Both the position numbers and the translations under genes were made by a program. Under the pieces are notes generated by a model. The model worked only from the letters and a program-made list of their open reading frames with translations, had not been told where the DNA came from and made no database searches. A DNA stretch of 64,000 bases from Geomobilibacter sp964432205 (GTDB taxonomy: Bacteria > Desulfobacterota > Desulfuromonadia > Geobacterales > DSM-12255), in the NCBI GenBank assembly GCA_964432205.1, contig CAYSMK010000027.1:5263-69262 (forward strand). The letters run 5' to 3'. Below, piece by piece: positions 1 to 9,100 of this stretch (the first letter of the stretch is position 1; the number at the start of each line of letters is the position of its first letter).

Positions 1-1318
1 GTTCGACGATGACGTCGCGGATGCTCCGGCCGGTGGCGACCGCCTCCTTGGCAACCTCGGCCGCTGCGGCGTAGCCGATGGCCGGTGCCAGGATGGTGGC
101 CAGCCCCACCGACTCCTCCATGTACTGGCGGCACCGGTCGCTGTTGGCCGAGATCCCCCGGACGCAGCCGGTGGTGAACTTCTGGATGCTGTTGGTAGTT
201 ATTTCCAATGAAAACAGTACGTTGTAGGCAATGACCGGCATCATGACGTTCAGTTCCAGCTGTCCCGCCTGGGCTGCCATGGTGACCACCGTGTCGGCGC
301 CGATCACCTGAAAGGCGACCATGTCAATGACCTCGGCCATGACCGGGTTCACCTTGCCGGGCATGATGGAGGAGCCGGGCTGCACCGGCGGCAGGGTGAT
401 TTCGTTCATGCCGGTGCGGGGGCCGGAGGACAGGAGGCGCAGGTCGTTGGCGATCCTGATCAGGTTGACGGCCAGCCCCTTCAGGCTGCTGCTTAAGGAG
501 ACGAACGGGTCCATGTTCTGGGTGGTTTCCACCAGGTTGGCCGCCCGGACCAGCGGGTAATCGGCGGCATGGGAGAGCTCCGCCACGACCTGATCGATGT
601 ACTGCTCCTCCGCATTCAGGCCGGTACCGACGGCAGTGCCACCGATGCCCAGTTCGCACAGGGCCGGGCGGCACTGCTCGATACCGCTCAGGTTTTTACC
701 GATGGCCAGGGCATAGGCGGCGAACTCCTGGCCGAGACGGATCGGTACCGCATCCTGCAAATGGGTCCGGCCGGACTTGACGATCTGGTCGAAGACGATC
801 CCCTTGGCATCCAGGGCGTCGCGCAGCCCGGAGACGGCCGGAATGAGCCGGTCAAGGAGGCGCAGGCTGGCCAGGCGCATGGCCGTCGGAACGACATCGT
901 TGGTCGACTGGGCCATGTTGACATGGTCGTTGGGGTGGACCCGGGCGTAGTCGCCCCGGCTTCCTCCCAGCAGTTCCGCTGCCCGGTTGGCCAGGACCTC
1001 GTTGACGTTCATGTTGTGGGAGGTGCCGGCACCGGCCTGGAACGGGTCGACCACGAACTGGTCGTCGAACTTCCCTGCCAGTGCCTCGTCGGCGGCCCGG
1101 ATGATGGCCCGGCCGATCTCGGCAGGAAGGCGGCCGGTGGCCATGTTGGCCCGGGCGGCACACTGCTTGATGAGGAGCGTGGCCCACACCAGCGCGCGGT
1201 GAGGCTTCAGGCCGGAGATGGGAAAGTTGGCCAGTGCCCGGGCGGTTTGCGCCCCGTAATAGGCATCGGCCGGTACTTCCACCGGGCCAAGGGTATCCCT
1301 TTCCAGCCGTGTGGCCAT
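1..1318 (-). CDS. aspA: Aspartate ammonia-lyase, C-terminus cut by window edge
   Basis: Cytosolic enzyme of the fumarase/aspartase superfamily that interconverts L-aspartate with fumarate and ammonia. About 439 codons are present of a usual length near 470; the C-terminal end lies left of base 1. The superfamily signature GSSIMPGKVNPV is at about residues 314-325, and the conserved segments GAGTSHNMNVNEVLANRA and STNDVVPTA are visible. The stretch after the signature (VMAEVIDMVAFQVIG, then AAQAGQLELNVM) resembles aspartase more than fumarase C, which has CEALTMLCCQVMG there. The ATG at 1316-1318 follows GGGGAG at a good distance. It lies 18 nt after the ferritin-like gene and is probably the last gene of the midA-HAD-ferritin-like unit. 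The family call is secure; aspartase rather than fumarase is likely. Confidence 0.85.
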   Translation of the reverse strand, partial: MATRLERDTLGPVEVPADAYYGAQTARALANFPISGLKPHRALVWATLLIKQCAARANMATGRLPAEIGRAIIRAADEALAGKFDDQFVVDPFQAGAGTSHNMNVNEVLANRAAELLGGSRGDYARVHPNDHVNMAQSTNDVVPTAMRLASLRLLDRLIPAVSGLRDALDAKGIVFDQIVKSGRTHLQDAVPIRLGQEFAAYALAIGKNLSGIEQCRPALCELGIGGTAVGTGLNAEEQYIDQVVAELSHAADYPLVRAANLVETTQNMDPFVSLSSSLKGLAVNLIRIANDLRLLSSGPRTGMNEITLPPVQPGSSIMPGKVNPVMAEVIDMVAFQVIGADTVVTMAAQAGQLELNVMMPVIAYNVLFSLEITTNSIQKFTTGCVRGISANSDRCRQYMEESVGLATILAPAIGYAAAAEVAKEAVATGRSIRDVIVE

Positions 1319-1336
1319 GACGCTCCCCGCCTTTGC

Positions 1337-1801
1337 CTACTTTCGCCCCGTGAGGGCAGCGTACTGTTCGTCGATTACCCGTAGATGCTCCACCTCTTCA
1401 TTCCTGAGGGTTTCCAGCATCTGCCTGCCGTCGGGATCGGTGGCCTTTGTCAGGAGTTCCTCGTAGTAGGCGATCCCCTTCTGTTCGATCTCCCGGGCGA
1501 TCTGGAGCGCCTCCCGGTCGTCGGTGGTATAGGTGACATGGGGGGCGCCGGGCGCATCCGGCTCCAGTTCGATGGTGGTGCCGCCGTAGAAGACCCACCG
1601 TCCGCTCTCGTGGAGGGAGGTGCAGAGCTCGTTCAGTTTCAGGAAGTGTATCTCTTCGGTCTTGGCCAGCCAGCGGAAGATCCGTTTGCCGGCCGGGTCA
1701 AAGGTCTTGTGCTCCGCCTTGGTATAGAAGTCGAACGTCTCCTTTTCCATCTCCATGGCGCGCATAACGGCGTCCAGTATTTCCTTGCGGTTCTCGCTCA
1801 T
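1337..1801 (-). CDS. Ferritin-like (rubrerythrin-type) diiron protein
   Basis: A 154-residue, largely helical protein with the paired carboxylate/histidine motifs of the ferritin-like superfamily: an EKETF helix near residues 19-23, EEIH at 49-52, an EIEQKG helix near 104-109, and EEVEH at 135-139. These normally bind a diiron centre in rubrerythrin-like proteins involved in peroxide or iron handling. No C-terminal rubredoxin CxxC domain is present, so it is the short form, and its electron donor is unknown. The ATG overlaps the stop codon of the upstream HAD gene (ATGA), so the two are probably translationally coupled. The family is clear; the substrate is not. Confidence 0.75.
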   Translation of the reverse strand: MSENRKEILDAVMRAMEMEKETFDFYTKAEHKTFDPAGKRIFRWLAKTEEIHFLKLNELCTSLHESGRWVFYGGTTIELEPDAPGAPHVTYTTDDREALQIAREIEQKGIAYYEELLTKATDPDGRQMLETLRNEEVEHLRVIDEQYAALTGRK

Positions 1802-2436
1802 ACCGCCTCCTTGTTTAGATGGTCCTGCAGGGTCAGCAGTTCATCGACGCTCCTGCTGAGAAAAACCCGGCTCCCCAGGGATTCGGGGAGACGCAGGTCG
1901 ATGTCGTAGCGGTCGCCGACAAACAGGCACTCGTCGGCTTCGGCGCCGATGACGGCCAGGTGGCGTTCAAGGGACTCCCGATCCGGTTTGGGGCACCAGG
2001 TGTCCTCGATGGTGAAGGTATGGCGGAATACGTCCGGCAGTCCGAGAGTCCGCACGATCCGATCGGTCAGGAACCGGTTGTTGTTGGTGTAGATGCAGAG
2101 ACCGTACTGTCCGGCAAGGGTGCTGAGCAGCTCGTTCACCCGGATGTCCGGGACGATGAGGGCGGCCGGATCGATATCTTCGGCAAAGTGACGGTGGAGG
2201 GCGGGCAGGTCGCCGCCGAGCTCGCGGCAGGCGCCGCTCAGCGGGGTTCCCCAGCCCGTGGCCGCGGTGAGCCGCTCCTTGGCTTCCCGGATCAGCCGGT
2301 CCGCCTCCTCCATGGTTACCGACCGCAGACCGGCAATGTAGCGGCAGGCCGACTGGTGGATGGCCTGGGCCAGCTCCCGATCGACATAGAGGGTGCCGTC
2401 CAGGTCGAAAACGATGGTGGTCAGTTGTTGAGCCAT
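1798..2436 (-). CDS. HAD-superfamily hydrolase (phosphatase, subfamily IA)
   Basis: A 212-residue haloacid-dehalogenase-type phosphohydrolase. Motif I, FDLDGTLY, is at residues 10-17 with the nucleophile Asp11 and acid/base Asp13. Motif II is the IYTNNN segment near residue 114, the motif III lysine lies in CPKP, and motif IV is FVGDRYDID. The YTNNN variant and helical cap resemble pyrimidine-nucleotidase or phosphoglycolate-phosphatase-like HADs, but the substrate cannot be read from the sequence. It overlaps the ferritin-like gene by 4 nt and lies 71 nt downstream of the midA-like gene, so it is probably in the same transcript. Confidence 0.8.
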   Translation of the reverse strand: MAQQLTTIVFDLDGTLYVDRELAQAIHQSACRYIAGLRSVTMEEADRLIREAKERLTAATGWGTPLSGACRELGGDLPALHRHFAEDIDPAALIVPDIRVNELLSTLAGQYGLCIYTNNNRFLTDRIVRTLGLPDVFRHTFTIEDTWCPKPDRESLERHLAVIGAEADECLFVGDRYDIDLRLPESLGSRVFLSRSVDELLTLQDHLNKEAV

Positions 2437-2507
2437 GGTGCCGTCTGCTCCTCGCCGGTGCAGTCAGTGCCCGGATAATCCCAGTCTATCAGGCGAGGGG
2501 GCGGGTG

Positions 2508-3662
2508 TCAAAGGGCGCTGGCCCAGTCGTTGAGGCAGAGCAAGCGCGGGTTGGTCACCCCCTTGGCCTGGACCAGCACCTTGAAGGTGTCGCCCATGCC
2601 GCCGTCCGGGAGCATCAGTTTCTTCAGGGCCAGCCGGTCCTTGATCGCCTCGGTTTCGCCGGTGGCACGCGCCTCCAGCGTGGCCAGCTCCTGCATCATG
2701 CCGGCGGCCATGAGGAAGCGATACTGCTCGCCGTACCAGACCGTGCTGAGCCCGAGCCCTTCGCCGAAACGGGAGAGGGTGGTGAAGTCAACGTGGGCGG
2801 TCATGTCCTGGAGACCGACCCGGATATAGGGATTTTCTTCCACGGTATGGCGGTAGTAGCAGAGGAGGGTGCCGTTCTTGCGCATCGGCCCGTACAGTTC
2901 CGGCGCCAGGTAGCCATAGTCGATGGTGAGGACGAAGCCCCTTTCCAGGGCATTGGCAACCGCGGTGAGCCAGTCGAGGGCGGCGAGCCTGATTTCCGCA
3001 CGCTGACCCGGGTCGAGGGTGGCGCCGATCCGCTCCAGGTAAGCGGCCAGGGCCGGCGTCGAAGGGGGGGCCGGGATCTCCCGGAACTCCTCGCCCTCGG
3101 CGGTGACGAAGAGTTCCTGCAGGCCTGCGTCGGTCATCTCCACCAGGTGGGCCGGCAGGGCATCCACCAGTTCGTTGGAGACCAGGCAGCCGGTGAAGGT
3201 GACGCTCCCTTCGGCCAGTTCCTCGGGACTGCTCCAGGCCAGGTGAGCCCCATGCTCCTTGAGCAGCTCCTGTTGCGCCGCCCGCAGGGACGGTTCCTTC
3301 TCGATCAGGCGGTAGGTGACAGTCCGGTAGAGCTCCGGCTCCAGGTCCCTGATGCCGTCCATAATGTCGCAGGCCAGGCGGCCGTTGGCCGCTCCCATCT
3401 CCACGACCTGAAAGGTGCCGGGCCGCCCCAGTTCCTGCCACATCCGGCAGATCTCGCGGGCCAGAAGTCGGCCGAACAGGGCGTGAACGTTGCTGCTGGT
3501 GTAGAAATCACCCTCGGCGCCCACCTTGCGGCCGGGGGAGGTGTAGTAGCCGAGCCCCGGTTCGTAGAGGCAGGCCTCCATGAACCGGGCAAAGGTCATG
3601 GGGCCGCTCTGTCGTATCCGATCCAGCAGTAACTGCCGCAGGGCGCGATCATCGTCATTCAT
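2508..3662 (-). CDS. MidA/NDUFAF7-family SAM-dependent methyltransferase
   Basis: A 384-residue class I methyltransferase of the COG1565 family, whose eukaryotic member methylates an arginine of a complex I subunit. Family hallmarks are the N-terminal FMEACLYEPGLGYYTS (about residues 27-42), the GDFYTSSNVHALFG segment, the SAM-binding VVEMGAANGRLACDIM near residue 87, SNELVDALPAH and LTIDYGYLAPELYG. Length is normal for the family. The bacterial substrate is not established; a complex I link is an inference from mitochondria. The ATG at 3660-3662 follows GGAG about 10 nt upstream and sits just downstream of a near-consensus sigma-70 promoter. Confidence 0.82.
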   Translation of the reverse strand: MNDDDRALRQLLLDRIRQSGPMTFARFMEACLYEPGLGYYTSPGRKVGAEGDFYTSSNVHALFGRLLAREICRMWQELGRPGTFQVVEMGAANGRLACDIMDGIRDLEPELYRTVTYRLIEKEPSLRAAQQELLKEHGAHLAWSSPEELAEGSVTFTGCLVSNELVDALPAHLVEMTDAGLQELFVTAEGEEFREIPAPPSTPALAAYLERIGATLDPGQRAEIRLAALDWLTAVANALERGFVLTIDYGYLAPELYGPMRKNGTLLCYYRHTVEENPYIRVGLQDMTAHVDFTTLSRFGEGLGLSTVWYGEQYRFLMAAGMMQELATLEARATGETEAIKDRLALKKLMLPDGGMGDTFKVLVQAKGVTNPRLLCLNDWASAL

Positions 3663-3685
3663 GAGGGGTCTCCGGGGAAAACTAC

Positions 3686-3714
3686 TGTATAGTGCACGGC
3701 CCGCTATTTGTCAA
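3686..3714 (-). promoter_or_regulatory. Sigma-70 promoter for the midA-HAD-ferritin-like-aspA unit
   Basis: On the minus strand, TTGACA (3709-3714) and TATACA (3686-3691) are separated by exactly 17 nt. The -10 box is 23 nt before the midA-like start codon. This is close to consensus. Confidence 0.65.
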
Positions 3715-3782
3715 CGACGGCGGCCGATACGAAGGGTCACGACCGGCGGCGCATTCTATGTTTGCCGATCAGCAAAGTCCAA

Positions 3783-3873
3783 GTCCCCCTTTATGAAAGG
3801 GGGATTTAGGGGGATTTGTCTTTGGTCGCCGCTAGTAAATCCCCCCTGGCCCCCCTTTCTCAAAGGGGGGAAA
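3783..3873. repeat. C/G-run palindromic intergenic repeat
   Basis: Two small palindromes of the form CCCCCTTT-n-AAAGGGGG face each other as an imperfect inverted repeat, linked by AAATCCCCC/GGGGGATTT segments. The first unit is about 3784-3816 and the second about 3837-3873. There is no coding capacity. This type of element recurs between genes in many Geobacter-like genomes, but only one copy is seen here. It lies between the 3' end of the WYL regulator gene and the midA promoter and could fold into a strong RNA hairpin. Confidence 0.7.
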
Positions 3874-3894
3874 GCGTTCGGCTGAAGATTGGAG

Positions 3895-4911
3895 TTAATC
3901 GGCTGCTGTTAAGCCGCCTTCGCGGTACTGCTCAGCCAGCCGGGCTGTAATCCCTCTGACTTCCTCGCGTAGTTCGGCCGGTGCCAGTACCTCGGCTTGG
4001 TCGCCGTAGGAGAGTATCCAGGAGAGCATCTCCATCCTTCCCCCGGCCAGAAGGCTCAGGGTGACGCTCCCGTCCGGGCCGATGTGCAGTTCCTGGCTCG
4101 GGTGCCAGACCCGGTCCCGGACGGCATGGGCGATGGCCGGTGCGAACCTGACCGTGAGGGGGATCGACTCTTCCCGCACGATCCCGAACGCCTGGTGCAG
4201 GTGCTCCTCGGGGGAGAACTCCTCCGGGATCTCGAATCGCTCCCGGGAGAGCTCCAGTGACTTGATCCTCTCAACGGCAAAGGTCCGGAGTGCCTTTCTG
4301 TTGTGGGCGTAGGCGATCAGGTAGAGCCCTCCCTTGTAGAGCATGACCGTGTACGGGTCGATCCGGTAGCTGGTCGCCCGTTTCTTCCCCGGCGCACGGT
4401 ACTGGAGGGTGGCCCGGTACTGGTGGATGAGGGCATCCTGCAGGGTGCGGAGGATGTCGTGGAACGGGCGGTAGTCCCGTTTCCCCTGGAGGAGCGGGAG
4501 GGAGATGCGGCCGATCCGCTCCAGGTGGGCCGCGTAGCGTGGCGGCAGGGCAGAGTTGATCTTGCGGAACATGGCCTCCAGGTCGTCGGCAAAGGGGGTG
4601 CCGGCCAGCGGCTCGATCTGGGAGCGGAGAAAGTGAAGGGTCATCAGCTCCGGCAGGGTGAAGGTGATGGGGGGGATGTTCCGGAAACGGGTGGTGAAGC
4701 GGTAGACCTTCCGGTTCTCCTCCCGATCCGCCACCAGCGGGTAGCCGGCCTCGGCGATGGCGATCAGGTCCCGGTGGATGGTGCGGCGGGTGACGCCGGT
4801 TTCCTCCACCATCTCCTCGATGGAGAGGCCGTGGCGCGCCTCGATGAGGCGGATCAGGTCGTGGAGCCGGGAGGCCTGGGAGTATTTTTTCGCCGGTTTG
4901 CCTTTTTTCAT
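3895..4911 (-). CDS. WYL-domain transcriptional regulator
   Basis: A 338-residue DNA-binding regulator. The N-terminal winged helix-turn-helix is at about residues 10-65 (RLHDLIRLIEARHGLSIEEM, then TGVTRRTIHRDL). The WYL domain is around residues 150-225 (IDPYTVMLYKGGLYLIAYAH) and a WCX-type C-terminal region follows. WYL domains sense ligands such as nucleic acids or nucleotides. I chose the ATG at 4911, which has AGAGGG upstream, over an in-frame start at 5004 that adds 31 low-complexity residues. It is divergent from the Hachiman-like genes across a 446-bp gap. WYL regulators of this architecture often control phage-defence operons, so it may regulate them; that is inference. Confidence 0.82.
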   Translation of the reverse strand: MKKGKPAKKYSQASRLHDLIRLIEARHGLSIEEMVEETGVTRRTIHRDLIAIAEAGYPLVADREENRKVYRFTTRFRNIPPITFTLPELMTLHFLRSQIEPLAGTPFADDLEAMFRKINSALPPRYAAHLERIGRISLPLLQGKRDYRPFHDILRTLQDALIHQYRATLQYRAPGKKRATSYRIDPYTVMLYKGGLYLIAYAHNRKALRTFAVERIKSLELSRERFEIPEEFSPEEHLHQAFGIVREESIPLTVRFAPAIAHAVRDRVWHPSQELHIGPDGSVTLSLLAGGRMEMLSWILSYGDQAEVLAPAELREEVRGITARLAEQYREGGLTAAD

Positions 4912-5357
4912 GGTCCCTCTGTCGGTCGGTCTGTACGGGGTGGAGGGTAGCAGAAAATGGCTTTTCGGGGAAGGGACATATTGTGTCGCAACTCTTTGGT
5001 ACACTGTTGTTTATGCCAAGGCCAGGTTCCTTGATCAGACAGCAGTGTCCTGATATGAATCACTCGGAATCTGTGGCTGTTTTAATGGATATCGGAGGGG
5101 AAATCTGCTATCAATATGCAGGATTTGAGCTTCATTCTGTTCCCCGGAGTCCCTGTGCAAACTGACCTTACCGACTTGATTATGAGCAATGTGGGCTGAC
5201 GCAAGAGAAGATTGAATTGGTGGAGGGGGAAGAAAGATACATGCAACATTTCTTGGCTCGTTGTATAAGCTGCGGTCAATGATCTGGCAAGGGTACTCAA
5301 ACAAGGCTAAATTTTCTACCGCATTTTGAAGTTTGCGGTAAAACGCAAGAAAAAGGA
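4912..5357. other. Divergent intergenic region between WYL gene and hamA
   Basis: A stretch of 446 bp without a convincing gene. It must carry the promoters of the WYL regulator and of the Hachiman-like pair. I see no clear -35/-10 pair; a TATAAG at 5261 lacks a good -35. The short reading frames here have no recognisable motif or ribosome binding site. The frame upstream of the hamA ATG stays open for at least 20 codons but has no obvious start codon. Confidence 0.5.
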
Positions 5358-6149
5358 ATGACCCTGTTGCTTGCATATAACCCCATATATTCAAAGAACG
5401 ACGGCCAAGTGATCTGGCACGGTAAGAGTATTGACGACCAGGGGGAATTCAACGCTTTCCTGTCCGGGCCAACTCGCAGCCGCCTGTTCGACGAAGGGCA
5501 ACATGCTCAGTATGAAGCCGATCTGCGTGCACTGGCCACCACTGAAATGGCCTCTGATACGATTATGCGGCTACTGGCTTCTGAACCTGGCAAAGAACCA
5601 TGGGAAGTCGGCGAGGCCCTCGCCGAATGCCTGCTGGAGAAAGAACGAGGGGTAAAATTCCCGTGGAATTCTGAGCGTGACAAGCGGACGCCGAAGGCCA
5701 GCCTGCCGGGTGCTGACCTGGTTGGTTTAGTGGAAAATGGAGAAGATGCGCTGTTGGTCTTAGGGGAAGTAAAGACATCAAGCGATGCGAATAACCCTCC
5801 CCAGGTGATGACCGGCAAGAGCGGCATGATCCACCAGCTTGATAATCTTGCCACGGATATCTCGATACATAACAGCCTCCTGAAATGGCTGCATCCGAGG
5901 TGCAAGAATACCGATCTTTGGCCGTTGTACGAAAAGGCCGCGAAAAAATATCTGGCCTCCGGTGGTCGGGCGATCAAGCTGGTTGGCATGCTGATGCGCG
6001 ATACGGCTCCGAATGAGCTTGACCTGAAGAATCGCGCCAAACACTTGGCGACCAAGGTATCGACCCCCACGGAAGTAGAGCTGGACGCCTGGTACCTTCC
6101 GACACCTATTGATGAATGGTCGATAGTTGTTCAAGGAGGTGCAGTATGA
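5358..6149 (+). CDS. hamA: HamA-like nuclease (DUF1837), Hachiman-like defence
   Basis: A 263-residue protein that I read as the HamA subunit of a Hachiman-like anti-phage system. A PD-(D/E)xK-type active site is visible: Asp120 in GADLVGL, then Glu137-x-Lys139 in LVLGEVKTS. WEVGEALAECLLE (about residues 82-94) precedes it, as in DUF1837 proteins. Length and motif positions are close to known HamA proteins of about 260-320 residues. In characterised Hachiman, HamA is held inactive in a complex with helicase HamB and degrades DNA when released. The stop overlaps the hamB ATG by 4 nt. The start is uncertain: AAGGA directly abuts the ATG and the frame is open upstream. A related two-gene nuclease/helicase system cannot be excluded. 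Confidence 0.68.
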   Translation: MTLLLAYNPIYSKNDGQVIWHGKSIDDQGEFNAFLSGPTRSRLFDEGQHAQYEADLRALATTEMASDTIMRLLASEPGKEPWEVGEALAECLLEKERGVKFPWNSERDKRTPKASLPGADLVGLVENGEDALLVLGEVKTSSDANNPPQVMTGKSGMIHQLDNLATDISIHNSLLKWLHPRCKNTDLWPLYEKAAKKYLASGGRAIKLVGMLMRDTAPNELDLKNRAKHLATKVSTPTEVELDAWYLPTPIDEWSIVVQGGAV

Positions 6150-9100
6150 CCTCCTGGATAATGGACAGCATTAATCCTGACTTGTTGCAGCGTGCTCGCA
6201 TCGAGGCGTCACGCCGTTTGCTCGATAATGCGTTAGGATTGGTCAGAGAGCGGGATGAAGAAAACAATCTGCTTTTTGTTGCGGAGGCTCTGGAATTAGC
6301 CGTCATCGACCTGCTGGATAACGAAAGGGAACTTGACTCCCTCCGTCAGGTGAGCGCTGAGGCCTTCCAGCTCTTACGTGTCCTCCCGCGCCCGGAATCT
6401 CCCCTTGAGGCGGCAAAGGCCTGTTTGCGTCTCGCTTGCCTGGGAGTAATCGGGGAGCGCGGCGTTGATGCCCGTCGTGTGTTGAAAGAAGAGCCATGGC
6501 CGGCTTTGCCGTTGGATTCAGCGTCATGGGGAGAGCGTACCTTGGCGACGATCCTTGAGGTCTGGCTACGGGTCATCCGCAAGGATGGGTGGTCTGACCT
6601 TGATGCCGTGCAGGCCCAGGTCGTTGCACTTCGACAGCAACAGGCGAACTATGAGGCCGAGTATCTGGACGGCCGGCAGTCAACGGCACGCACGGCCGCG
6701 TGGGAGCTGGTTGCCCTTTACCATCTATCCAAGGCGGCCGAGTTGCTGGCTATCTTCACCACCCAGGGGGAGATTGGCGGACGCTTCGATGTCCGACAGC
6801 AACTGGAGGCACAGTTCGACAGGGCTCTAACGGCCTGTGGCCGTGCCGAACTGGTTGAGCTGGACGCCATGGTGCGGCTCCTCGTCTGTACTGCACTGCA
6901 ATTGGTGGACAACTGCATCTGGACCGTTACTCGCGCGGTCAACTCTCGCGTCACACGGTTTGTCCATCATCTGGTCTCCAGGGAGACCAGCAAGCCGATC
7001 TTTGAGATGCTTCCCCCACAACGGCGCACGTTGCGTGAGGCGGGTTTGCTCGGCTCTGGCCATCGTGCCGTCGTGGTCAATCTGCCAACCTCCAGCGGCA
7101 AGACCTTTATCGCTGAATTCCGTATCCTGCAGGCGCTTAACCAGTTCGATCATGAAAAGGGGTGGGTTGCGTATCTCGCCCCCACTCGCGCTTTGGTGAA
7201 CCAAATTGCAACCCGGCTGCGGCGTGATTTTGCCCCGCTCGATATCAATGTCGAAAAAGTCAGCCCGGCCCTTGAGGTGGACGGCCTGGAAGCAACCCTG
7301 CTCACGGACAGGCAGGACGCTACTCAGTTCCGTGTGCTGGTGACCACCCCGGAAAAACTCGATCTGATGCTAAGGGGGGGCTGGGAAGAAACAATCGGGC
7401 GACCTCTCACACTGATAGTGGTGGACGAAGCGCATAACCTTGCCCAACAGGGGCGTGGAATAAAGCTGGAGTTGCTGCTGGCAACGATTAACCGGGAGTG
7501 CCGTTATGCCCAGTTCCTGCTGTTGACACCGTTTATTCCCAATGCTGCAGAGATCGCCCGCTGGCTTGCCCCGGACAGCAACAATGACATTGAACTGGGC
7601 GTGGATTGGCGGCCGAATGACCGGGCAATAGTTCTGAGTCATCCGCGGCAGGGGGTACGTAAGGGGGGATTTTCACTAGAGCTGGAAACCCTTCACACAA
7701 CGAAGCAAACTTTAAGTATCCCTGAGAATCTGCCGCTTGCCGCCAACAGGCCTTTGGGCCTCTCATGGTCACAGGTTAAGGGAAATGCCAGCAAGGTGGC
7801 AGCCGCCACAGCGCAGGTAATGAAAGAACGTGGCCCTGTCATCGTTCTGGCCGGGACAATTCCCAACACTTGGAATCTTGCAGAGAATTTCATGTGTCCG
7901 GCCAACAAGGCCGTGACGGTACATGAAGATGTGCAACTGGTGCAACGCTATCTGAAGCGGGAGTTTGGAGAAGGCTTCGCACTCTGCGAGCTTCTGGAAT
8001 ACGGGGTAGGGATTCACCACTCCGGCTTATCCGACGAAGCCAAGGCGCTGATGGAGTGGCTGTTTGAACGTGAGTTGATAAACGTTTTGGTATCGACGAC
8101 GACCATTGCCCAAGGGGTAAACTTCCCGGTTTCCGGGGTGATCATGGCGGCGCATCAATATCCGTATGGAGAAGACATGCCTCCCGAGGACTTCTGGAAT
8201 CTTGCGGGACGTGCAGGGCGTGTGGAGCATGGCAGTGTCGGCATCGTGGCACTTGCGGCAACTGATGATGTTAGAGCTGCCAAGTTGCGCGACTTTGTGG
8301 GACAGCAAGTAATGTCGTTAAATTCAACACTGGTTGCCATGGTTCAGGCGGTCATTGCTACAGGTGCTCCACTTGAGTTGCACCGGCTTTTCCATTTACC
8401 GGAATGGTCAGCGTTCCTCCAATACTTGGCACATACCTACCGCCAGATCGGAGATCCGCAACGCTTTGCCAACGAGGTAGAACAAGTATTGCGTGGGACA
8501 TTAGGATTTCAGAACCTGCGCCGCACTCGAAGCGACTGGGCAAACCGATTGGTTGCAAGCGTTCAGGCTTACGGCGAGAGGATTTCCGGAAAATCGCTCA
8601 AGCTTGTAGATAGCACCGGCTTTTCCTGGGAGACGGTTAGTATTACCTTGGGTAAGTTGTCAGCTGAACGAATCACCGAAGAGGTATGGGACGCAAATCG
8701 TCTTTTTGGCGGGGATGGTAAAAATCTGCAAAAATTGATGGGAATTTTGCTGGCAGTCCCCGAACTCCGCGAGAATTTGGAAGCTGCCACCGGCGGCCGA
8801 GGAGCGGATGGAGACCTTCTGGCGTGCATGGTCAGGGATTGGGTCAATGGGGCAAGTCTGCCTGATATGGCCCAAGCATATTTTGCCACAAAACTCGATG
8901 GCGGTGCAGTTGAGCCTACTAAGGCTTTGACCGATTGCTGCAAGAATGTATTCGGCAAACTCACCCAGACAGCTTCATGGGGGTTGGCCGCCCTCCAAAC
9001 AATGACTTTTGGAGACAGGTTCGATCAATTGGCCGAAGCCGACCAACAGACGCTTCGCAATCTGCCCGCTCGTGTTTTCTATGGAGTCAATACCGACGAA

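Noticed and set aside
1..1318. Fumarase class II (fumC)
   Set aside because: The region after GSSIMPGKVNP and the AAQAGQLELNVM segment follow aspartase, not fumarase.
2505..3632. A 375-codon open frame opposite the midA-like gene
   Set aside because: No motif; the opposite strand encodes a full-length COG1565 protein with promoter and ribosome site.
3783..3873. CRISPR array
   Set aside because: The repeated segments are inverted, not direct, and there are no regular spacers or cas genes.
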